NCBI GenBank assembly: GCA_002441545.1
Contig: DJWL01000159.1
Span: 8,639 to 20,750, forward strand
DNA: 12,112 nt
Direction: 5' to 3'
Origin: Flavobacteriaceae bacterium UBA6231
Lineage (GTDB): Bacteria; Bacteroidota; Bacteroidia; Flavobacteriales; Flavobacteriaceae
Below, piece by piece: positions 1-5,824 of the stretch. The notes below the pieces were generated by a model that was not told where the DNA came from, did not search any database, and worked only from the letters and a program-made list of their open reading frames with translations. Each line of letters begins with the position of its first letter. Within the stretch, counting starts at the first letter, position 1. The position numbers and the translations under genes were made by a program.

Positions 1-27
1 CTTTTTTATTACAATTTGTTATTTATT

Positions 28-381
28 CTAAAGATTTTCTTTGTTTGTCTTTTCAGACTCCTTTAAATTAGCGATAACATTTGTAGTATAATCTACTTCT
101 TTTACTGTTTCTTTAGTCCAGTAAAACCATTTGCCGACTTTCTTCCCATTATCATAATTAGCTAAAACTGTTTTATTGCCTTCAGCATCAAAACTTAACC
201 ATTCACCTTGAAGTTTTCCATCTAAAGTATAAGCACCTGTTTGGCTTACTACTCCATTGTCGTGATAATAAGTAACTTCAATTAAATTAGTTTCGTTGTT
301 AAGTTTTAAAACTCTCTCTTTTTGAGCAAGAGAAACCATACTGAACAAACAAGCAAATAAAATAAACATGTTTTTCTTCAT
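28..381 (-). CDS. Secreted MORN-like repeat protein (YwqK-family type)
   Basis: This 117-residue protein starts with a signal peptide (KK, then a hydrophobic stretch at residues 5-17, then SLAQ with likely cleavage near residue 19-20), so it is probably periplasmic or surface exposed. Residues 36-100 hold degenerate repeats of the Y-x-x-x-G-x-x-x-G-x-W type (for example around GKLQGEW at 55-61 and KKVGKWFYW at 80-88). These are the MORN-variant repeats of proteins often named YwqK-family antitoxin, a name without biochemical support here. The tail is charged and lacks repeats. The gene is divergent from the phosphate porin, with a good promoter at 409-439 and 11-base direct repeats beside it, so co-regulation with phosphate uptake is plausible but inferred. 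Molecular function is unknown. Confidence 0.75.
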   Translation of the reverse strand: MKKNMFILFACLFSMVSLAQKERVLKLNNETNLIEVTYYHDNGVVSQTGAYTLDGKLQGEWLSFDAEGNKTVLANYDNGKKVGKWFYWTKETVKEVDYTTNVIANLKESEKTNKENL

Positions 382-408
382 AACTATGGGGTTTTAATTA
401 ATAATATT

Positions 409-439
409 CAAATATAAAACAAAGTTTACATTAAAACAA
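409..439 (-). promoter_or_regulatory. Predicted promoter of the MORN-like gene
   Basis: On the minus strand a TTG (439-437) is followed after 20 bases by TATATTTG (416-409), a perfect match to the Bacteroidetes -7 consensus TAnnTTTG. The start codon at 381 lies 28 bases downstream. The TAACATT repeats at 448-465 sit just upstream of the -33 element. Confidence 0.6.
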
Positions 440-465
440 TGTTTACATAACATTAAATTAACATT
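425..465 (+). promoter_or_regulatory. Pho-box-like direct repeats beside the divergent promoter
   Basis: TAACATT occurs at 448-454 and 459-465, exactly 11 bases apart, with a related TTACATT two steps upstream at 426-432 (22 bases, same register). The pair matches the porin-proximal pair at 703-720 in 16 of 18 positions. Direct repeats of TTAACA type with 11-base spacing are the known form of Bacillus PhoP boxes, and PhoB boxes of Proteobacteria also use 11-base spacing. I infer a site for a phosphate response regulator. Which transcript it controls is unclear, because it overlaps the minus-strand promoter but has the plus-strand orientation of the porin and permease boxes. Confidence 0.45.
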
Positions 466-544
466 GACTTTGGTGTTAATTGATTTAAAGACTCTTAATC
501 TCTAATTAAGTACTATAACAATTAATATTTAATTAATGTTGCCA

Positions 545-577
545 TTACAATCAGGTTATCTTAATAAGTGATATTTG
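545..577 (+). promoter_or_regulatory. Possible promoter for an orphan leader or small RNA
   Basis: GATATTTG at 570-577 differs from TAnnTTTG at one base. TTACAAT (545-551) and a weak TTATCTT (556-562) lie 11 bases apart upstream, with the same 11-base gap to TTTG as at the porin promoter. The second half-site is poor and there is no -33 TTG, so the main support is the strong terminator about 100 bases downstream with no gene before it. Confidence 0.3.
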
Positions 578-583
578 CACGTA

Positions 584-681
584 TTTTAAAATACAATTAG
601 AAATTTCATATAATCTATTAGTTTTTGTCGACTACATTATCATGATTCTAATGACTGCCTTTGGCCAAGGCAGTTTTTTTT
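584..681 (+). ncRNA. Candidate ~100-nt RNA ending at an orphan terminator
   Basis: This stretch lies between a possible promoter (570-577) and a strong Rho-independent terminator (654-681) on the plus strand. No convincing reading frame is seen in it. It could be a small RNA or an attenuated leader lying upstream of the separate porin promoter. The 5' end is inferred only from the -7-like element, and a start nearer 480 is also possible. No RNA family is recognised. Confidence 0.25.
654..681 (+). terminator. Rho-independent terminator with no upstream plus-strand gene
   Basis: ACTGCCTT (654-661) pairs perfectly with AAGGCAGT (667-674) around a 5-base loop, and eight T residues run from 674 to 681. 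The stem contains five G:C pairs, which stands out in this AT-rich spacer. It ends before the porin promoter, so it does not terminate the porin. Confidence 0.75.
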
Positions 682-702
682 GTTAAAAAAATAATGATTT
701 GG

Positions 703-738
703 AAACATTAAGTTAACATTAGTTTTAGTCCTTTGCAG
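703..738 (+). promoter_or_regulatory. Pho-box-like repeats and promoter of the porin gene
   Basis: AAACATT (703-709) and TAACATT (714-720) form a direct repeat with 11-base spacing. Eleven bases after the second unit comes TTTGC (732-736), with a TA at 726-727, which reads as a -7 element with a 4-base spacer instead of 2. There is no TTG -33 element and the repeat occupies that region, as expected for an activator-dependent promoter. Transcription would start near 742, about 17 bases before the ATG at 759. Confidence 0.5.
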
Positions 739-758
739 CGACAAAAACTAATAACATA

Positions 759-1949
759 ATGAAACTTAAATTTTCAATTGTAGCTATACTACTTTTAGCT
801 ATTAATATTGTAAATTCTCAAGAAATTAAATCCCCTAAATTTGGAAAAGGTCTCTTTAACCTAGTTGGTAAAGATAGCTCTTGGACAATGAAAGTTGGAT
901 TTAGAACTCAATTTTTAGGAACTTCTACTTGGCAAAAAGGAGAAAGTAATCAATCAAATATGCTTATTAGACGATCGCGTTTAAAATTTGATGGTTACGC
1001 TTACAGTCCAAAATTAAAATATAAAATAGAGCTTGGTTTATCAAACCTTGACAATTCTGGAACTTCATCATATACAAGTAATAGTCCTCGTATTATTATG
1101 GATGCTGTTCTTAAATGGAATTTCTATGAAAATTTTGAATTGTGGGTTGGCCAAACAAAACTACCAGGAAATAGAGAACGTGTTATTTCATCTTCCAATC
1201 TTCAACTCGTAGATCGTTCATTATTAAATAGCAGATTCAATATTGATAGAGATATGGGAATGCAACTTAGACACCACTTTAATCTTTCAGATAAATTTAT
1301 TGTAAAAGAAATAGTATCAATCTCTCAGGGTGAAGGAAGAAATGTCACTACTGGAAATTTAGGTGGTCATGAATATACAGGAAGAATTGAGCTTTTACCT
1401 TTTGGAAACTTTAGTAATAAAGGTGACTATGTAGGTGGAGACTTAAGTAGAGAGCAAAAACCAAAACTTGCTTTAGGAGCCGCATATGACTTTAATAATA
1501 ATGCAGTTAGAAATAGAGGTAATCAAGGATCTTATATGGTTACCGATAATGGTTTCTTTGAAACAAACATTAAAACCTTATTTGTTGATGCTATGTTTAA
1601 ATATGATGGATTTTCATTTATGGCAGAATACGCAGAAAGAGATGTCTCTAATCCATTTGCAAAAAACTCCGACGGAACTCTTACAGGAGATGAAGTTCAA
1701 GTTGGTCACGGGTTAAACTTACAATCTGGATATTTATTTAAAAATAATTGGGAAGTATCTGGTCGTTACACGAATGTAGAATTAGACAAAAACATAACAG
1801 GAAAAAATCCTGAAAATCAATATACATTAGGCGTTTCTAAATATATTGTGGGTCACAATTTAAAAGTGCAATCAGATATAAGTCATTTACAAATTAAAGA
1901 GGACCATAATGAGTTAATGTTTAGATTACAATGTGAATTACATTTTTAA
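759..1949 (+). CDS. Phosphate-selective porin, OprO/OprP family
   Basis: This is an outer-membrane beta-barrel predicted to pass phosphate or other oxyanions into the periplasm. Residues 1-20 are a typical signal peptide (KLK, hydrophobic core, NSQ before the likely cut). The mature 375 residues show alternating beta-strand patterns and OprO/P hallmarks: an arginine-rich strand (LIRRSRLKFDGY, 69-80), a KYKIELGLS strand (88-96), and a block around 129-173 with GQTKLP, the SSSNLQLVDRS segment and RDMGMQLRHHF. The protein ends in phenylalanine, the BAM recognition residue. Length (396) is within the usual range for the family. It lies 68 bases before the PiT permease gene, and no terminator separates them. 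Substrate preference is inferred from the family and from the permease next door. Confidence 0.88.
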   Translation: MKLKFSIVAILLLAINIVNSQEIKSPKFGKGLFNLVGKDSSWTMKVGFRTQFLGTSTWQKGESNQSNMLIRRSRLKFDGYAYSPKLKYKIELGLSNLDNSGTSSYTSNSPRIIMDAVLKWNFYENFELWVGQTKLPGNRERVISSSNLQLVDRSLLNSRFNIDRDMGMQLRHHFNLSDKFIVKEIVSISQGEGRNVTTGNLGGHEYTGRIELLPFGNFSNKGDYVGGDLSREQKPKLALGAAYDFNNNAVRNRGNQGSYMVTDNGFFETNIKTLFVDAMFKYDGFSFMAEYAERDVSNPFAKNSDGTLTGDEVQVGHGLNLQSGYLFKNNWEVSGRYTNVELDKNITGKNPENQYTLGVSKYIVGHNLKVQSDISHLQIKEDHNELMFRLQCELHF

Positions 1950-1953
1950 AATA

Positions 1954-1998
1954 TAACAATTACATAACACTGTTAAATAAAACACTATAGATATTTGC
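1954..1998 (+). promoter_or_regulatory. Pho-box-like repeats and promoter of the PiT gene
   Basis: TAACAAT (1954-1960) and TAACACT (1965-1971) repeat with 11-base spacing. TTTGC follows at 1994-1998, 22 bases after the second unit, exactly one 11-base turn further than at the porin. A TA at 1988-1989 gives the same TA-N4-TTTG arrangement as the porin promoter. The predicted start is near 2004, about 14 bases before the ATG at 2018, so the permease may have its own promoter besides read-through from the porin. Confidence 0.5.
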
Positions 1999-2017
1999 AA
2001 ACTATTTCTAATTAATT

Positions 2018-4339
2018 ATGGAAAATATATACTTATATATGATTATTGCCTTAGCCATTTTAGCAATTGCTGATTTGGTAGTAGGTGTAAGTAATGATGC
2101 TGTAAACTTTTTAAACTCAGCTATTGGATCAAGGGCTATTTCATTTAAAACCATCATGATTGTTGCCAGTTTAGGTATCGCTGTAGGAGCCTTATTTTCA
2201 AGTGGAATGATGGAAGTTGCCCGTAATGGCATTTTCAATCCTGGTGAATTTATGTTTGATGAAATCATGATAATTTTTATGGCGGTTATGATAACCGATA
2301 TCTTATTATTAGATTTTTTCAACACATTTGGTATGCCAACTTCTACAACGGTATCTATTGTATTTGAACTATTAGGTGCTTCGGTAGCGATAGCACTTAT
2401 TAAAATAGGACATAAAGGAGGAGATTTTAGTGATCTTGTAAATTATATCAACACCTCGAAAGCAACCGAAATAGTATCAAGTATTTTGCTTTCTGTTGCC
2501 TTATCGTTTTCGGTAGGAGCATTTGTTCAGTGGGTTTCTAGACTATTGCTTTCTTATAATTTTGAAAAGAAAGCTAAATGGGTTGGTGCCTTATTTGGAG
2601 GAATTGCAATAACCTCTATTGTGTATTTCATATTTATGAAAGGAATTGGCGGAACTAGTTTTGCAAAAGAATCTTACGAGTTTACAGGTGGAGAAACCAT
2701 TAAAGATTTTTTAAAACATAATGCAATGAATATTTTATTTATAAGTTTTGTGTTATGGTTCTTAATATCTTATTCTTTAATACAGTTTGCAAAGACAAAT
2801 ATTTTTAAGTTAATTATTTTAATAGGTACATTTTCATTGGCATTAGCTTTTGCTGGGAACGATTTAGTAAATTTTATTGGCCCATCAATAGGTGCATTTC
2901 AATCGTATCTAGATTTCACAAACCCTGCAGTTAATACCTTAGGCTTAGCAGCAAACGAATTTTCAATGGAAAGTTTAGGAGCAAAGGCTTCAACACCTAC
3001 TTTATTGCTGTTTATTGCTGGTCTTGTAATGGTTATAACACTTTGGTTTTCTGCAAAGGCTAAAAATGTTATGAAAACCGAAATAGATTTAGCCAGTCAA
3101 GGAGATACAAAAGAACGTTTTCAACCAAATTTTTTATCCCGTGGTTTTGTGAGATTTGCCATATTATCATCACAAATAAGCTCATATGTATTACCAAAGT
3201 CTTGGCAAGCAAAAATTGATAAGCAATTTGAAGTTCCAGTAATTGCTTTAAATAAAGATAAAAATTATGAATTACCGGCTTTTGATATGGTGAGAGCTGC
3301 TGTAAATTTAATGGTTGCTGCTGCTTTAATTTCTTTAGCTACATCAATGAAATTACCATTATCCACAACTTATGTAACCTTTATGGTTGCCATGGGTACA
3401 TCATTGGCAGACAGAGCTTGGGGGGCAGAAAGTGCCGTTTATAGAGTTGCTGGTGTTTTAAATGTTATTGGAGGGTGGTTTTTTACTGCTATAAGCGCAT
3501 TTTTTGCTGCGGCATTAGTGGCATACTTATTAAATCTGAATGTACCTATAATGTTCCCTCTTTTATTGGTAACCGCTTTTGCTTTAATAATAAAAAGCTC
3601 GATTGCATTTAAGAAAAAATCTAAAGAAGTTAAAGCTGAAGATGGTTTAACCAAAGCCGAAAGTAGTTCTATTCAAGGCGTAATTTATGAAAGCGCTAAT
3701 AACATTGCAAATGTTGTTAAAAGAGGTAATAGAATTTATACCAATTCCATAAATGGCTTGGCAAAACAAGATTTAACACTACTTAAAAAGAATAAAAAGC
3801 AGATTATAAAATTATCTAGTGAAGTAGATGAATTACGAGATAATATTTTTTACTTCATAAAAAATTTAGATGAATCTAGCCTTGGAGCCAGTAATTTTTA
3901 CATCCACATTTTAGGTTATTTACAAGATATGACCCAATCTTTAGAATATATTACAAAAGTAAGTTACAAACATGTTCAAAATAATCATAAGAAATTAAAA
4001 TTCAACCAGATAAAAGAACTGAAAGAAGTTGATGAACGTTTTGAAACATTCTTCAATAATACTCAAAATGCTTTTGATTCCAGATCATTTGAACAAATTG
4101 GTATTATTTTAGGCAGAAAACAAGAAATTTTAGGTTTAGTATCAGCAAAAATTCAAAAACAAGTTGAACGTACTCGTACAGAAGAATCGAGTCCAAAAAA
4201 CACTACATTGTATTTTAGCTTATTATTAGAAACTAAAGATTTATTAAATGCTACTATGAATCTTTTAGAAGAGTATTATGGTGCGCACGACCGTTCTGTA
4301 AAACCTGCAACCTTAAGAAAACCTGAGGCAGAAGAATAG
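2018..4339 (+). CDS. Inorganic phosphate transporter, PiT family, with C-terminal PhoU-like domain
   Basis: This inner-membrane permease takes up inorganic phosphate (in the PiT family usually as a metal-phosphate complex driven by an ion gradient). It is 773 residues long with many membrane segments between about 5 and 530. The two inverted PiT halves are marked by SNDAVN (25-30) with PTSTTVS (107-113), and by GNDLVN (280-285) with PLSTTYV (447-453), variants of the family GANDxAN and STT motifs. A soluble loop spans roughly 345-420. Residues 545-755 are a charged, helical extension resembling PhoU, a domain that elsewhere modulates phosphate uptake and signalling. Such PiT-PhoU fusions are common in Bacteroidetes. 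It follows the porin by 68 bases and ends before a strong terminator, so the two genes probably form one phosphate uptake unit. Confidence 0.92.
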   Translation: MENIYLYMIIALAILAIADLVVGVSNDAVNFLNSAIGSRAISFKTIMIVASLGIAVGALFSSGMMEVARNGIFNPGEFMFDEIMIIFMAVMITDILLLDFFNTFGMPTSTTVSIVFELLGASVAIALIKIGHKGGDFSDLVNYINTSKATEIVSSILLSVALSFSVGAFVQWVSRLLLSYNFEKKAKWVGALFGGIAITSIVYFIFMKGIGGTSFAKESYEFTGGETIKDFLKHNAMNILFISFVLWFLISYSLIQFAKTNIFKLIILIGTFSLALAFAGNDLVNFIGPSIGAFQSYLDFTNPAVNTLGLAANEFSMESLGAKASTPTLLLFIAGLVMVITLWFSAKAKNVMKTEIDLASQGDTKERFQPNFLSRGFVRFAILSSQISSYVLPKSWQAKIDKQFEVPVIALNKDKNYELPAFDMVRAAVNLMVAAALISLATSMKLPLSTTYVTFMVAMGTSLADRAWGAESAVYRVAGVLNVIGGWFFTAISAFFAAALVAYLLNLNVPIMFPLLLVTAFALIIKSSIAFKKKSKEVKAEDGLTKAESSSIQGVIYESANNIANVVKRGNRIYTNSINGLAKQDLTLLKKNKKQIIKLSSEVDELRDNIFYFIKNLDESSLGASNFYIHILGYLQDMTQSLEYITKVSYKHVQNNHKKLKFNQIKELKEVDERFETFFNNTQNAFDSRSFEQIGIILGRKQEILGLVSAKIQKQVERTRTEESSPKNTTLYFSLLLETKDLLNATMNLLEEYYGAHDRSVKPATLRKPEAEE

Positions 4340-4355
4340 AATATCGTTTTAAAAA

Positions 4356-4395
4356 CATAAAAAAAACCATCTCTAATTTGATGGTTTTTTTTATG
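4356..4395. terminator. Bidirectional terminator between convergent genes
   Basis: A perfect 16-base-pair stem (4356-4371 with 4380-4395) encloses an 8-base loop. The core is CCATC/GATGG, flanked by A8 on one side and T8 on the other, so each strand reads as a hairpin ending in a U tract. It lies 16 bases after the PiT stop codon and just before the stop codon of the convergent CPBP gene, so it can serve both. Confidence 0.85.
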
Positions 4396-4397
4396 CA

Positions 4398-5144
4398 TTA
4401 ATTTAAAGTGTAAAAATAATTATCTATTAATATGATTATTAGGTTATGGGCAAAATGTATAACAATACCTAACCATAGCGTTTTATATTTACTTCTTAAA
4501 TATCCTAAAACTATACCAAAAGGGAAAATCCAAATAAATGATATAAATGAAAAATGTACCAAAGCAAAAATAAACGCCGTAGCTATAACAGTTACATTAT
4601 TATTGGTTACTTTTTGTAGTTGATTAAATAAAAACCCTCTAAAAGCCAGTTCTTCAAAAATTGGAGGCAATATAACAACAAATATAAATGCCCAAAATAA
4701 CGGATAACCAGAATAAGAATAGGTTTCTATGTAGTTAATAGTTTCAACCTCTAACACAAAACTATTTACAAACTCTATAAAAAAATAAACGAAAAAACTC
4801 GAATAAATTGGAAAGATAAATGTAAAAATCCAAACACCTATATGGGCCTTAGGAAGTTTATAGAGATTCAAAATATTTTTATAATCAAAAACACAAAATC
4901 CAATGACTAATCCCGCGAAAGCAGATTCAATAGCGCCTTCTGTAAATAGACTTACTTCATTTTCATTTTTCAAATAAAAACTCACTAATGCAAAAACTAA
5001 AAATGTTACATAAAATGTAATGATTATGTTTAAAGATTGTGTTCTAATTTCCAGGTAACCTTGCTGAACTTGTTTTCCACATTTTGAACAAAATTTACTT
5101 TCTTCAAAAAGGAACTCACCACAACTGTTACAAAATTTTTCCAA
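4398..5144 (-). CDS. Zinc-ribbon CPBP-family intramembrane protease homologue
   Basis: The 248-residue protein begins with a zinc ribbon (C5, C8, C19, C22 in two CxxC pairs) followed by several hydrophobic segments (about 38-57, 68-85, 102-128, 148-164, 183-205, 222-242). The CPBP/Abi glutamic-type protease motifs are present: EELAFRG (164-170, EExxxR), FALVH (193-197, FxxxH) and H230-FAH-N234 (HxxxN). Family members include CAAX-processing enzymes, bacteriocin self-immunity proteins and many of unknown substrate. The start appears to be TTG: an in-frame stop lies a few codons upstream and the frame contains no methionine codon. It follows the upstream zinc-ribbon gene by 10 bases, so the two are probably co-transcribed. 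Substrate and role are unknown. Confidence 0.85.
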   Translation of the reverse strand: MEKFCNSCGEFLFEESKFCSKCGKQVQQGYLEIRTQSLNIIITFYVTFLVFALVSFYLKNENEVSLFTEGAIESAFAGLVIGFCVFDYKNILNLYKLPKAHIGVWIFTFIFPIYSSFFVYFFIEFVNSFVLEVETINYIETYSYSGYPLFWAFIFVVILPPIFEELAFRGFLFNQLQKVTNNNVTVIATAFIFALVHFSFISFIWIFPFGIVLGYLRSKYKTLWLGIVIHFAHNLIIILIDNYFYTLN

Positions 5145-5154
5145 TCTTAAAAGC

Positions 5155-5655
5155 CTATTGTTTTCTTATTGCAGAAGCAGAATAAATACCTTTTCCTAAA
5201 TAGGCTATAATTAAAATTTTCCAAAGGAAACCTTTTATAATTGTTGTAGGATCAACAACTGCTGATATTATAATAGTAGTTAAATATAGTAATAACCCTA
5301 ATAATAATGCCATTAAGGGTTTTTGTGATGACCAAAACGCCAAAACAAGATAAATAATACTAAGCACAATATTGGTTATTAAAATGGATACATCATCCAT
5401 AGTAAAAAATAAAATCACTCCAAATACAAGGCTAATCCCAGACATAACGTAAAGCGTATTTCTTGCCGACTTTATTTTATCATCAGCATCCTTTATCTTT
5501 CTGTTTTCCATTACCTTTTTGGCATGAAAAATAGCTACTTCCTTTTCTGTTCCATTTTCAGGAAAGCCACAGTTTGAACAATAAACGCTTCCAGAACTCA
5601 AAATAGTTTTACATATTGAGCATTCTAGTAATTTGATAACAGTATCTTCTTCCAT
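5155..5655 (-). CDS. Zinc-ribbon multi-pass membrane protein of unknown function
   Basis: The 166-residue protein opens with a short cytoplasmic zinc ribbon (C12, C15, C26, C29: CSIC and CSNC), then a charged helical linker (about 38-65) and four likely membrane helices (about 67-85, 90-108, 113-132 and 142-157). It is the first gene of a two-gene minus-strand operon with the CPBP protease homologue, 10 bases apart. Both carry the same N-terminal architecture, which suggests that they work in one membrane complex or process. No catalytic motif is visible and I do not recognise a named family. A regulatory or substrate-delivery role for the protease is only a guess. Confidence 0.75.
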   Translation of the reverse strand: MEEDTVIKLLECSICKTILSSGSVYCSNCGFPENGTEKEVAIFHAKKVMENRKIKDADDKIKSARNTLYVMSGISLVFGVILFFTMDDVSILITNIVLSIIYLVLAFWSSQKPLMALLLGLLLYLTTIIISAVVDPTTIIKGFLWKILIIAYLGKGIYSASAIRKQ

Positions 5656-5686
5656 GAGTAAAAACGTTTAATTGAAGTAACTTTTA

Positions 5687-5700
5687 ATTCATGTATGAAT
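5687..5700. promoter_or_regulatory. Palindrome upstream of the zinc-ribbon operon
   Basis: ATTCAT-GT-ATGAAT is an inverted repeat with 6-base arms, 32 bases before the start codon at 5655. No clear TAnnTTTG element is seen in this spacer. It could be an operator, but AT-rich DNA yields such sites by chance. Confidence 0.2.
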
Positions 5701-5746
5701 ATAATTAAAAACTTTTATTGCAATTGTATTTTACTTAAACAAATGC

Positions 5747-5775
5747 AAAAAAAACCATCTCAAATGAGATGGTTT
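5747..5775 (-). terminator. Rho-independent terminator of nrdA
   Basis: On the minus strand AAACCATCTC (5775-5766) pairs with GAGATGGTTT (5761-5752) around a 4-base loop, and the T run continues to 5747, giving eight T residues in all. It lies about 50 bases beyond the nrdA stop codon. A smaller hairpin (CCTTTT/AAAAGG, 5795-5812) precedes it. On the plus strand the first 15 bases are identical to the corresponding part of the 4356-4395 terminator. Confidence 0.8.
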
Positions 5776-5824
5776 AATAACACTTAATTTGATTCCTTTT
5801 TCTTAGAAAAGGTAATTTAAATTT

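Noticed and set aside
466..473. TGACTTTG as a -7 element for a plus-strand promoter just after the 448-465 repeats
   Set aside because: The gap to the repeat is only 3 bases, out of phase with the porin and permease promoters, and it has one mismatch.
642..686. A 14-codon frame running through the orphan terminator
   Set aside because: It has no ribosome-binding signal, and its sequence is dictated by the hairpin and T run.
2008..2325. 105-codon open frame on the minus strand
   Set aside because: It is antisense to the N-terminal part of the PiT permease, and the reading is an artefact of that gene's codon pattern.
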